A stretch of 59,313 bases of DNA, from NCBI GenBank assembly GCA_900542395.1, contig UQNM01000002.1, forward strand, positions 1 through 59,313. Direction: 5' to 3'. This stretch comes from an uncultured Eubacteriales bacterium (GTDB lineage: Bacteria > Bacillota > Clostridia > Christensenellales > Aristaeellaceae). The stretch's first letter is position 1, and each line of letters opens with the position of its first letter. The position numbers and the translations under genes are program-made. Shown here piece by piece: positions 50,561 through 58,064 of the stretch. The notes below the pieces were generated by a model that saw nothing but the letters and a program-made list of their open reading frames with translations, was not told where the DNA came from and made no database searches.

Positions 50561-50589
50561 ATTATAGATTAAAAAAAGAAATGTGACAA
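50561..50589 (-). promoter_or_regulatory. sigma-A promoter for orphan receiver-like gene
   Basis: Minus strand: TTGTCA, 17-bp spacer of T-rich DNA, consensus TATAAT. Confidence 0.8.
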
Positions 50590-50609
50590 GGCCGCCGTTT
50601 CTTTTTCCC

Positions 50610-50659
50610 CAAAAAACAGGAGAATCACCCAAGAAAAACATTGTTTCTTGGGTGATTCT
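50610..50659 (-). terminator. Terminator of the purCB operon
   Basis: Sixteen-base perfect stem AGAATCACCCAAGAAA / TTTCTTGGGTGATTCT, then CCTGTTTTTT on the minus strand. Confidence 0.9.
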
Positions 50660-50683
50660 GTTTATGATTTCTGCGATATTCCG

Positions 50684-51982
50684 TTATTTTTCGAGGCCGA
50701 GGCGCTTAAAAACCTCGTCCACATGCTTGTAGTGGTAGGAAAGCTCGAAGCACTCGTCCAGCTCCGCAGGGCTGAGGTGGCTCGTGACCGTCTCATCCTG
50801 TTCGAGCATCTGGCGGAAGGGCTTCTGCTCCTGCCACGCGCGCATGGCGCAGCGCTGCACGCAGTCATAAGCCGTCTCGCGCAGCATGCCCTTGTCGATC
50901 AGCGTCAGCAGCACGTGCTGAGAATTGGGCAGGCCGTAGGACATGCTCATCGAGCGGAGCATATTCTCCGGATAAACGAACAGGTCGCCCAGAATACGGG
51001 TCATCAGCGCGAGCATGTAATCCAGCAGCTCGGTCGCATCCGGCAGGATGATGCGCTCGACGGAAGAATGGCTGATGTCGCGCTCATGCCAGAGCGCCAC
51101 GTCCTCCATCGCCGCCAGCGCGTAACCGCGCAGCACGCGGGAGAGGCCGCAGACCTTTTCGCAGTTGATCGGGTTGCGCTTGTGCGGCATGGCGGAAGAA
51201 CCCTTCTGCCCTGCGCGGAACGGCTCCTCCACCTCGCGCAGCTCGGTCTTTTGCAGACCGCGCACCTCGGTGGCGAACTTTTCCAGGCTGCTGCCGGTGA
51301 TGGCGATGACGCTCAGCAGCTCGGCGTAGCGGTCGCGCTGGAGCACCTGCGTGCTGATCGGCGACGGCTCCAGCCCCATCTGCTCGCAGACGTATTTTTC
51401 CACAAACGGATCGACGTTGGCATAGGTGCCGACCGCGCCGGAGATCTTGCCCACGCGGGTGATCTTGTGCGCGTGCTCCATGCGCTCAAGGTTGCGCTGC
51501 ATTTCGGCATACCAGAGCGCGAATTTCAGCCCCAGCGTCGTCGGCTCGGCGTGAACGCCGTGGGTGCGGCCCATGCACGGGGTCATCTTGTATTTGACCG
51601 CCTGAGCGGCCAGCACGTCGATGAACTTGCGCATATCGGCCTCGATGATATCCAGCGCCTGAGAGACGATGCTGGAAAGCGCGGTATCCACCACGTCCGT
51701 GCTGGTCAGGCCGAAGTGCAGGTACTTCGATTCTTCGCCCAGGCTCTCGGCCACGCAGCGGGTGAACGCCACAACGTCGTGGCGGGTGGACTGCTCGATT
51801 TCCTCCACGCGCTCAACGGTGAATTTCGCGTTTTTGCGCATCTCGGCGGCGGCCTCGGCGGGCACCTTGCCCAGCTTCACCCATGCGTCGGTCGCGTTCA
51901 GCTCCACCTCGAGCCACGTTTCAAATTTCTTCTGCTTGGTCCAAAGCGCCGCCATCTCCGGGCGGGTATAGCGGTCAATCAT
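50684..51982 (-). CDS. purB: Adenylosuccinate lyase
   Basis: A 432-residue lyase of the fumarase/aspartase superfamily acting twice in purine synthesis (SAICAR to AICAR, adenylosuccinate to AMP). The signature SSAMPHKRNPINCE is intact, and HFGLTSTDVVDTA and MGRTHGVHAEPTT supply the catalytic His residues. The length is normal. Its ATG overlaps the purC stop by four bases. Confidence 0.97.
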   Translation of the reverse strand: MIDRYTRPEMAALWTKQKKFETWLEVELNATDAWVKLGKVPAEAAAEMRKNAKFTVERVEEIEQSTRHDVVAFTRCVAESLGEESKYLHFGLTSTDVVDTALSSIVSQALDIIEADMRKFIDVLAAQAVKYKMTPCMGRTHGVHAEPTTLGLKFALWYAEMQRNLERMEHAHKITRVGKISGAVGTYANVDPFVEKYVCEQMGLEPSPISTQVLQRDRYAELLSVIAITGSSLEKFATEVRGLQKTELREVEEPFRAGQKGSSAMPHKRNPINCEKVCGLSRVLRGYALAAMEDVALWHERDISHSSVERIILPDATELLDYMLALMTRILGDLFVYPENMLRSMSMSYGLPNSQHVLLTLIDKGMLRETAYDCVQRCAMRAWQEQKPFRQMLEQDETVTSHLSPAELDECFELSYHYKHVDEVFKRLGLEK

Positions 51983-52698
51983 TCCTCGTGTCCTCCCATC
52001 AGGCGGCGCAGGATCTCCTGATACGCATCCTCCACATGCCCCAGATCGCGGCGGAAGCGATCCTTGTCCAGCTTTTCGCCGGTCTTGCTGTCCCAGAAAC
52101 GGCAGGTATCCGGGGAGATTTCGTCCGCCAGCAGGATTTCGCCGTTGAAGCGGCCGAACTCGAGCTTGAAATCAATCAGCTCGATGCCCAGATCCTTCAG
52201 GTAGGCGGTCAGCAGCTCGTTGACCTTGAGCGCCATGGCCGCAATCTGCGCCATTTCGTCCTTCGTCGCCAGCTCCATCGCGGCGATGTGGTAATCGTTG
52301 ATCATCGGGTCGCCGAGATCGTCGTTCTTGTAGCAATACTCCAGCACGGTGGTCTTGAGCTTCGTGCCCTCCGGCAGGCCGAGGCGCTTGGAAAGGCTGC
52401 CCGCGGCAATGTTGCGCACGATGACCTCAATCGGCACGATGGACACGCGGCGCACCACGCTGTCGCGCTCGTTGAGCTGCTCGACCAGATGGGTCTTGAC
52501 GCCGTTCGCCTCCAGCATCTTGAACAGATGGTTACTGACGAGGTTGTTCACCACGCCCTTGCCCACGATCGTGCCCTTCTTGAGGCCGTTGAACGCGGTC
52601 GCGTCGTCTTTATAATGGATCACCGCGAGGGTGGGATCGTCGGTCGCAAAGACCTGCTTTGCCTTGCCTTCATACATCATTTCGAGCTGCTTAGCCAT
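51979..52698 (-). CDS. purC: Phosphoribosylaminoimidazole-succinocarboxamide synthase
   Basis: A 239-residue SAICAR synthetase. It joins CAIR and aspartate with ATP, the step just before PurB. The start EMMYEGKAKQVFATDD, the block VPIEVIVRNIAAGSL and LADEISPDTCRFWD are diagnostic. The ATG at 52698 follows AAAGGGG; the longer frame runs into the promoter. With purB it makes a two-gene operon. No purine riboswitch is visible in its short leader. Confidence 0.97.
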   Translation of the reverse strand: MAKQLEMMYEGKAKQVFATDDPTLAVIHYKDDATAFNGLKKGTIVGKGVVNNLVSNHLFKMLEANGVKTHLVEQLNERDSVVRRVSIVPIEVIVRNIAAGSLSKRLGLPEGTKLKTTVLEYCYKNDDLGDPMINDYHIAAMELATKDEMAQIAAMALKVNELLTAYLKDLGIELIDFKLEFGRFNGEILLADEISPDTCRFWDSKTGEKLDKDRFRRDLGHVEDAYQEILRRLMGGHEE

Positions 52699-52756
52699 GG
52701 TTGAAGTTCCCCTTTCTTTCGTCACAAGGACAACGCCTGAACATGTTGCGCCCCGT

Positions 52757-52785
52757 ATTGTAACAAAAAAGCCCGAGGAAAGCAA
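52757..52785 (-). promoter_or_regulatory. sigma-A promoter for purCB
   Basis: Minus strand: TTGCTT, 17-bp spacer, TACAAT, about 58 bp before the purC start. Confidence 0.75.
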
Positions 52786-52871
52786 CCGATTTCCGACAGA
52801 AATTCATTTTCTTTTGAAAATCGTTCGGTTTTTGATTGCCGTTTCATATTTATAGAAAGCCGCACGCCACT

Positions 52872-53693
52872 TTACCAATTCACATTCACCGCATCCGCAT
52901 CCACAAACGCAAGAATTTGGCCGTCCGTATTTTTGCCCGAATACCAGAGGACATACCAGCCTTCGATTTTGTCAAGGCACACGACCGTTTCGCCCTCTTT
53001 CAGCTCCTTGATTTCCGGATAGCTTTCGCCGGGGCCTGTCCGCAGTTTGGTCGAATAGGCCACCGTTCCTTTCCCATAGCTCGACGTTCTTTCGGCCGCC
53101 TCAAACGTCGTGTCATAATGGCGGCAGCCCATCGGGATATACGCGCAGGCCGCGCCGCGGAAAGACACGATGTAGTAATCATCGTAGAACCCGATCACGC
53201 GGTAGCGGGTCATTTTGCTCAGCGAGCCGACCTTCTTGGCGTTCCTGTCCGGCGCGACGTAGGCCGGAACGTTGCTCTCCATCAGCACGATTTCCAGCTT
53301 GTTGCGCACGACATAGGATGCGTTGATCCAACCGGTTTTGCCGTTGTAGTCCACCCGATAGAAGTTCTTTTCCATGATCGGCTGACCCGAATCATTCGTC
53401 GCGACGCGAAGCCCGTCGCCAAACGGTTCTCCGCCGAGCTGCTTGCTTCCCGTGCTCGGGCTACTCCAAACGGTGGCCTTCTTGCTGATCACCGTCACCC
53501 ACAGGCTGTCGTCCGCCTGACTGCCGCCGCAGCCATCCACATCGACATACCCGTTGTAGTCCCCCGCATAGGAGGCGAGCTGCAAGGAACCGCGGGTCGC
53601 GCTGTTCAGCCATCCGCTTCCGCCGTCCGCCAGCGCTGCCGTACAAAGCAGCATCAGCCCCGCAAGCAGACACGCAACAAACTTTTTCTTCAT
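52872..53693 (-). CDS. Secreted SH3-repeat protein
   Basis: A 273-residue exported protein. The signal peptide is about residues 1-22 (FVACLLAGLMLLCTAALADG). Three SH3-like repeats follow: KKATVWSSPSTGSKQ with KTGWINASYVV, VPAYVAPDRNAKKVG, and STKLRTGPGESYPEI with WYVLWYSGKNTDG. The GGSGWLN N-terminus resembles the DDGGSGLDN of paralogue B at 41786, so it belongs to the same extended set, although the repeats differ. AGGGGAAAAG precedes the ATG at 53693. It lies between tRNA-Gly and purC. Confidence 0.82.
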   Translation of the reverse strand: MKKKFVACLLAGLMLLCTAALADGGSGWLNSATRGSLQLASYAGDYNGYVDVDGCGGSQADDSLWVTVISKKATVWSSPSTGSKQLGGEPFGDGLRVATNDSGQPIMEKNFYRVDYNGKTGWINASYVVRNKLEIVLMESNVPAYVAPDRNAKKVGSLSKMTRYRVIGFYDDYYIVSFRGAACAYIPMGCRHYDTTFEAAERTSSYGKGTVAYSTKLRTGPGESYPEIKELKEGETVVCLDKIEGWYVLWYSGKNTDGQILAFVDADAVNVNW

Positions 53694-53784
53694 TTCTTTT
53701 CCCCTCTTTCCGCGGTTTTTGGTCCGCTTTTCCATATTCTATCTATTCGACGGACGAGGGCGCATTTTTCTTCCCGAATTTCTT

Positions 53785-53825
53785 TGAAAAAAAAAGAAAA
53801 ACACCCGCCTTTTCAGACGAGTGTT
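53785..53825 (-). terminator. Terminator after tRNA-Gly
   Basis: Minus strand: AACACTCGTC / GGCGGGTGTT (with G-T pairs), six-base loop, then TTTTCTTTTTT. Confidence 0.8.
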
Positions 53826-53829
53826 GACA

Positions 53830-53904
53830 TGGAGCGGTAGACGAGATTCGGACTCGCGACATCCACCTTGGCAAGGTGGCACTCTACCACTGAGCTACTA
53901 CCGC
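53830..53904 (-). tRNA. tRNA-Gly (anticodon GCC)
   Basis: Acceptor GCGGTAG pairs with CTACCGC, the anticodon stem CCACC/GGTGG encloses loop TTGCCAA with anticodon GCC, the D arm contains AGCTCAGTGGTAGAGT, and the T arm is CGAGT-CCGAATC-TCG. CCA is encoded. A single-gene transcript. Confidence 0.95.
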
Positions 53905-53924
53905 AACGCTCACTTGCGAAGATT

Positions 53925-53953
53925 ATTTTAACACGTTCCACCGCCGCTGTCAA
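53925..53953 (-). promoter_or_regulatory. sigma-A promoter for tRNA-Gly
   Basis: Minus strand: consensus TTGACA, 17-bp spacer, TAAAAT, 20 bp before the tRNA. Confidence 0.85.
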
Positions 53954-54014
53954 CCCTTTTTGCAAAAAAGTGGTCATTTTTGTCCTTTCCATGGCAGGAC
54001 AGGCGGTTATTGTC

Positions 54015-54045
54015 AGAATATCGCGATTTATCGCGCGCCACAATA
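54015..54045 (+). promoter_or_regulatory. Candidate forespore (sigma-G/F) promoter for SASP gene
   Basis: AGAATA (54015-54020), 18-bp spacer, CACAATA (54039-54045), close to the TGAATA / CATACTA consensus known from Bacillus sigma-G. It lies 30 bp before the start codon of a spore protein gene. Confidence 0.55.
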
Positions 54046-54075
54046 GGGCTGAACCGATTGGAGGTGAAACAACGA

Positions 54076-54294
54076 ATGGCGAACAACACGAGCGGCGGCA
54101 ACCGCATCAACGTGCCGCAGGCCAAGGGCGCGCTGGACAACATGAAATATGAAATCGCGCGCGAGCTTGGCGTCAACCTCAAGCAGGGCTATAACGGCGA
54201 CCTGACCTCCCGCGAGGCCGGTTACGTCGGCGGCTACATGGTGAAACGCCTCATCGAGCAGGCCGAACACCAGATGGCCGGCCAGAGCTGGTAA
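54076..54294 (+). CDS. Alpha/beta-type small acid-soluble spore protein 1
   Basis: A 72-residue SASP that coats and protects spore DNA. The germination-protease site region KYEIARELGVNLKQG and the DNA-binding block GYVGGYMVKRLIEQAE are conserved. GGAGGTG precedes the ATG at 54076; the longer frame to 53980 would pass through the promoter. A terminator separates it from the second SASP gene. Confidence 0.96.
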   Translation: MANNTSGGNRINVPQAKGALDNMKYEIARELGVNLKQGYNGDLTSREAGYVGGYMVKRLIEQAEHQMAGQSW

Positions 54295-54302
54295 CTCCTC
54301 CG

Positions 54303-54338
54303 GCTGCGCGCCCGCATCCGGCGCGCAGCTCCCTTTTT
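54303..54338 (+). terminator. Terminator after SASP 1
   Basis: GCTGCGCGCC / GGCGCGCAGC with a seven-base loop, then TCCCTTTTT. Confidence 0.85.
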
Positions 54339-54364
54339 GACGATTGAAAGGAGACTTGATTTCC

Positions 54365-54628
54365 ATGTATCAGAATCAGAATAATCCGCAGAATCAGCAG
54401 AACGCGCAGCAGTCTTCCTCCTCCAGCTCCCGCAGCGGCCGCACCGTCGTGCCGGAGGCCAAGGGCGCGCTGAATCAGATGAAATATGAAATCGCCAGCG
54501 AGCTGGGCATCAACCTCAAGCAGGGCTATAACGGCGATCTGCCGTCCCGTCAGGCGGGCTACATCGGCGGCTATATGACGAAGCGCCTCATCGAGCAGGC
54601 CGAACGCTCCATGAGCGGAAAGGCGTAA
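54365..54628 (+). CDS. Alpha/beta-type small acid-soluble spore protein 2
   Basis: An 87-residue SASP, paralogous to its neighbour over the last ~60 residues (KYEIASELGINLKQGYNGDL; GYIGGYMTKRLIEQAE). It has an extra Gln/Asn/Ser-rich N-terminus (about 25 residues with a run of six Ser). AAAGGAG is eleven bases before the ATG at 54365. No separate forespore promoter is obvious in the 70-bp gap, so it may be expressed by read-through. Confidence 0.95.
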   Translation: MYQNQNNPQNQQNAQQSSSSSSRSGRTVVPEAKGALNQMKYEIASELGINLKQGYNGDLPSRQAGYIGGYMTKRLIEQAERSMSGKA

Positions 54629-54654
54629 GCGCTTCGTTCAGACCCTGCATGCAA

Positions 54655-54690
54655 GAGCCATCCTTATTTTGCAGGGATGGCTCCTGTTCT
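54655..54690 (+). terminator. Terminator after SASP 2
   Basis: GAGCCATCC / GGATGGCTC hairpin with an AT-rich loop. Only a weak T run (CTGTTCT) follows. Confidence 0.6.
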
Positions 54691-54693
54691 ATG

Positions 54694-54870
54694 TCAAATC
54701 GCAGGGACAATGCGCTCATCCTTAAACATCACCCACTCCGATTCAGGTTTGAAGACCATTTTCTTGGTAAACATGTCCTCCGTTCCAACTTTATTGCCAC
54801 AGAAATATCCTTTGTATTTCGGATTTTTCCAAGCCGCTTTCGGCAAAGCGTCATAGCTCCGCTGCGCCAT
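54694..54870 (-). pseudogene. Fragment of a large serine recombinase
   Basis: A 58-codon open stretch encodes KNPKYKGYFCGNKV ... VFKPESEWVMFKDERIVPAI. This matches the layout of the Recombinase domain of large serine integrases (N-P-x-Y-x-G, then P-E-S-E-W and the I-V-P-A-I-I turn). The catalytic N-terminal domain and everything after IVPAI are missing. It is a relic of a phage- or transposon-type integrase and marks the start of the AT-richer accessory segment. The match is by motif recognition only. Confidence 0.7.
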
Positions 54871-54927
54871 TTGACGAACACAGCAGAAACTCCCCTCCAG
54901 TCATCGAGGGGCTGTGAAGAAGTATCA

Positions 54928-55152
54928 TTATCCCCCCACGCCATCGTTGCGTCCGATTTGCCAAATCGGGTTCAAGCCGCATGAATCGCTCCGGCTATGC
55001 CATCGTCGCGCTGCCCACTTTATCGCTCCTGCATGAGTTTCGTACTCGGGTTTACATGTAAGAGGTTCATAGTATTGTGCCGTCTCTCTGTATTTCTTCT
55101 CATTGATGCTTGTACTCCATTTTTCCAAAAGTTGTTTAATTTGATTGTCCAT
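54928..55152 (-). pseudogene. Short ORF, probably a truncated accessory gene
   Basis: A 74-codon frame. The first ~45 residues (DNQIKQLLEKWSTSINEKKY, AQYYEPLTCKPEYETH) look natural, and AAGGA lies seven bases before the ATG. The rest is Trp/Arg/Gly-rich and unlike a normal protein, as if foreign or rearranged DNA had replaced the 3' end. The 54.87-55.34 kb stretch otherwise shows no gene. I do not recognise the product. Confidence 0.4.
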
Positions 55153-55278
55153 TTTTATTCCTTCTTTCTTTTTTCATTCTTTGGATTGGTTTTTTCGTTA
55201 TATTTCGTGTCCAGTTCTATAGCAATAGAAAATAATAGAGGATCGACACTTTAAGTCACATTTCAAATTTTATCCCAC

Positions 55279-55308
55279 TTGAAAAAATCCAGACACTTTT
55301 GATATAAT
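55279..55308 (+). promoter_or_regulatory. sigma-A promoter for AT-rich orphan gene
   Basis: TTGAAA (55279-55284), 18-bp spacer, consensus TATAAT (55303-55308), 38 bp before the start codon. Confidence 0.65.
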
Positions 55309-55345
55309 AATTCACAGAATATCAAATTTGAAAAGGGGAATCGAA

Positions 55346-55843
55346 ATGGTTAAAAAAGCACTCTTTTTCTTAATCTTATTCGCTTTATCTGTGCTCTTTA
55401 TGCTCACAAAACCCCCTCTTCACATTTGGTCGTATGACAAGATTCAAATGCAGATTCCTTCAAATTTGGAAGTTCATGATACTTTTATATCCGATACTAC
55501 AGGTAAAATTGTCGCTGAAATTGAGCCATCTGATTTCGACATGGAAAGGTTAGAATCTGAATTTGATTATTCATCTGAAAAAGAATGTGCAGAGCGTTAT
55601 TTATGGACTTCCCGTTTATATGTAGATGATGCAGCTTCCGAAACTCTACACATAAAAGATTCATTTAACGTTTATATCTATTCAGGTTATTTTCAGATCT
55701 CCGATACCGAATCTCAAAATGTGTACATTCTCTTAATACCGCATAACAAAATAAAACGTATTTATACCGTAACATTATACGCCTACTATTTCGATTTTGC
55801 TTCCGTCCTATCTATTGCCAACAGTATCTCATTGCTGGATTAA
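55346..55843 (+). CDS. Exported/membrane-anchored protein of unknown function, AT-rich
   Basis: A 165-residue protein with an N-terminal hydrophobic helix (about residues 4-22, KALFFLILFALSVLFML) and an acidic extracytoplasmic part of about 140 residues that ends in VLSIANSISLLD. No Cys follows the helix, so it is not a lipoprotein. AAAAGGGG precedes the ATG. Base composition is far more AT-rich than in the neighbouring genes, pointing to recent acquisition. I do not recognise a family. The C-terminal half (KIKRIYTVTLYAYYFDFASV) recalls the PsbP/DUF1795-like stress proteins, but weakly. Confidence 0.75.
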   Translation: MVKKALFFLILFALSVLFMLTKPPLHIWSYDKIQMQIPSNLEVHDTFISDTTGKIVAEIEPSDFDMERLESEFDYSSEKECAERYLWTSRLYVDDAASETLHIKDSFNVYIYSGYFQISDTESQNVYILLIPHNKIKRIYTVTLYAYYFDFASVLSIANSISLLD

Positions 55844-55891
55844 AAGAAGGTGCATTTCATTTCAACGAATTGCATCTCCAATTAAAGTATT

Positions 55892-56182
55892 TCATTCCTT
55901 TTTGACAGGCTTTCCCAGCACAATTTCCCGTGCTGCAATCGCCACGTTGTTTCTCTGCGTCAAACGCCCATCTACCGCCACAAGATCGCCCTGATGCAGA
56001 TTCTCATTTGCCCAATCCGCCAAACGATTCCAGCAGTGGATGGTGTACCGCTCTTTCTGCCATTCGCCTGCCCGATTCTTGTGCCGGGTTTGGAGCTGGA
56101 ATTCTGCATGAACGATCTGTTCGTTTACTTTGTGCGCAACTACCGGCTCCGCAATCAAGCCGGACAATTCAACATGATTCAT
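55892..56182 (-). CDS. Short single-stranded DNA-binding protein
   Basis: A 96-residue OB-fold protein with SSB features: NHVELSGLIAEPVVAHKVN at the start, AEFQLQTRHKNRAGEWQKE and IHCWNRLADWANENLHQGDLVAVDG. It ends after the OB core and lacks the flexible acidic tail of chromosomal SSB, so it may be an accessory or element-borne SSB. AAAGGAG precedes the ATG. It is isolated, with no replication genes nearby. Confidence 0.82.
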   Translation of the reverse strand: MNHVELSGLIAEPVVAHKVNEQIVHAEFQLQTRHKNRAGEWQKERYTIHCWNRLADWANENLHQGDLVAVDGRLTQRNNVAIAAREIVLGKPVKKE

Positions 56183-56264
56183 AACTTTTCTCCTTTCTTT
56201 TTCTGTAACATTTCATTCTTTTTTGATTAACCATATTTCATAGAGCACGCCTCCTTTTCCCCAT

Positions 56265-56292
56265 CAAAAAAACAGCCGCTCTCTGCCGCTGT
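56265..56292 (-). terminator. Weak terminator after the PG-binding pseudogene
   Basis: Minus strand: ACAGC / GCTGT stem with a long loop, then seven T. Confidence 0.45.
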
Positions 56293-56295
56293 CTC

Positions 56296-56696
56296 TTATA
56301 ACAACCATTTTCGTGGATAAGTCAATGCTTCTTTGGTTTGATCCCCGACAATCCCATCCACTTTTAGGCCAAACTGCGCACCACTGATCTTTTGAAAGCC
56401 TCGCACTGCCGCTTCCGTTTGTGCGCCAAATACGCCGTCAGGTTCACCCGCATCATAGCCAAGGTAGGCCAACCTTTTTTGCAGTCGTTTCACACGCGAA
56501 TCTTTCGCCGCACGTCTTTTCAATATGCGTTCACCCAGTTCATATGCAGCGGTTACCCGATCTCGCTCATCTGCATAGTCCTCGGCAGCAAAATCAAACG
56601 CAATCTGCTCAATATGGATATATAATCGGACAATGGCAGGGATTCACGTGTTTGGTAGATACCTTGCATTCGAAGGCGATCCTGAGCCTGATTCAT
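56296..56696 (-). pseudogene. Frameshifted gene with a peptidoglycan-binding domain
   Basis: A good start (AAGGG, six bases, ATG at 56696; NQAQDRLRMQGIYQTRE) leads into a frame that closes at 56553 without a domain. A second frame, open from 56643 to 56296 without any ATG, GTG or suitable TTG at its beginning, encodes DERDRVTAAYELGERILK, then a PG_binding_1 domain (LQKRLAYLGYDAGEPDG ... VDGIVGDQTKEALTYP). The second part is similar to the C-terminus of the amidase at 58065, including the linker. A shift between 56553 and 56643 would join the two. Confidence 0.6.
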
Positions 56697-56857
56697 GTTT
56701 TTCCCTTCTATAGCAATCCAATAAATTATTGCGAATACCCACAAAAGCGAAACCATCCAGAACAATCTGCTGGACAAATGGTTGCAATTGGGAAGAAAAG
56801 GTAGTGGTCATTCGTTCTTTGGATAAGGAAAGCAAATCATATTGAGGAGGGTTCGAC

Positions 56858-58009
56858 ATGAAGAAAACTTTGCTTGGATGGATGCTGCTTGTGTGCCTGC
56901 TGTGCATCAGTGCGGCGAGTATGGCGGCCTATGATGAAAGGCTGCCCGCTGGTGTGAACGAGATTTTGTCGGGCAGAGCGTGGGACAGCTACGAGGTAAC
57001 CAAAGTAGATGGTCATACAGAATGGGGTGCTTCGCGAGATGTGATTGCGGCGATTCTGAGCAAAGGGGAGCGAAATATTCTCTGCCTGTTCACGAATGCC
57101 TCGGGTGAATGGAGACTTGTCGTTAAGCGAGAAAAAGCTCTATACGCGGGGGATCAACTCGTGAATCTGAATTTCCCGGATGAGACTTTGGTGATATCGT
57201 ATCACTTTGATGACAGAATCGAGGAGTATTGTTTTTCTCCCGAGGGAAAGAAAAAAGAGAAATGGAAAATGAAATGGATTAGAATACTCACAGATGTTTA
57301 TACGAATCCCCAAACAGCGGATCGAACCGCAGAGGTTGTGGAAATCAAACCCACGGGCGATGGACTTAGCTATCGTGGCTATCACGAGGAAACGGATAAG
57401 CCGGAGATCGAAACCGCGAAAAAGACGATTGTTCCCGGCGTAATTTACACAGATTTGGATGAGTTCGGCATCTATTCCTTCCCGAAAAGCCTCGGTAAAG
57501 CCAGGCAGAGGCTGACGCAGCCTCCGACGCTGCCTGTAAACACGCAGCGGGATGCGCTACCGGAGGGGAAGACGGGCAGCTTCTGCAAGGATGAAAAATA
57601 CCCCGTGTACAGCGGCCCGTCCGAGAGCTACTATCGGGCGGCAAACGGCAAGGCTTCCGTGAGCACCAACGACTGGATTCAGGTTTTCGGCTGTGAAAAC
57701 GACATGGTGTTGATTCAATACGCGATCAGCAGCGAGAAGTCCCGCTTTGGATATATTCCCGCGGAGGCCGTGCAGGATCGAAGCCAGCTGGAGGTGCTGG
57801 AACCAGCCTATCTCCCGGCGAGCGTTTCGAAGGCATGCGGTCTGACGGATGATCCGCTGAAGACAAAAGGGGAAATCGCACGACTCAAAGATGGAGAAGA
57901 CGTTCGATACCTGGCAACGTTTGGCAGCGAGTGGACATATGTAGAAACGCTGACCGAGCCGCTCATGCGTGGATTTGTACCCTCGGAATCTATCATGATT
58001 TCGGAATAA
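56858..58009 (+). CDS. Secreted SH3-domain protein, paralogue C
   Basis: A 383-residue exported protein. The signal peptide is about residues 1-23 (LLVCLLCISAASMAAYD). The N-terminal domain is related in size and pattern to those of paralogues A and B. The C-terminal modules are clearly the same: VYSGPSESYYRAANGKA, STNDWIQVFGCENDMVLIQY, then LTDDPLKTKGEIARLKDG and RGFVPSESI. GAGGAGGG precedes the ATG. It lies 14 kb from its paralogues and on the other strand, within the accessory segment. Confidence 0.85.
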   Translation: MKKTLLGWMLLVCLLCISAASMAAYDERLPAGVNEILSGRAWDSYEVTKVDGHTEWGASRDVIAAILSKGERNILCLFTNASGEWRLVVKREKALYAGDQLVNLNFPDETLVISYHFDDRIEEYCFSPEGKKKEKWKMKWIRILTDVYTNPQTADRTAEVVEIKPTGDGLSYRGYHEETDKPEIETAKKTIVPGVIYTDLDEFGIYSFPKSLGKARQRLTQPPTLPVNTQRDALPEGKTGSFCKDEKYPVYSGPSESYYRAANGKASVSTNDWIQVFGCENDMVLIQYAISSEKSRFGYIPAEAVQDRSQLEVLEPAYLPASVSKACGLTDDPLKTKGEIARLKDGEDVRYLATFGSEWTYVETLTEPLMRGFVPSESIMISE

Positions 58010-58022
58010 TGGAATAATAAAG

Positions 58023-58055
58023 AAGCTGCGGCGTTGATTGAACGCCGCAGCTTTT
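58023..58055. terminator. Bidirectional terminator
   Basis: AAGCTGCGGCGTT / AACGCCGCAGCTT with loop GATTG, then TT, between two convergent genes. Confidence 0.85.
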
Positions 58056-58064
58056 GCTTAGAGA

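Noticed and set aside
53800..53960. tRNA-Gly as an attachment site for the AT-rich segment
   Set aside because: The tRNA 3' end faces left, away from the AT-rich DNA, and no direct repeat of the tRNA end was seen to the right.
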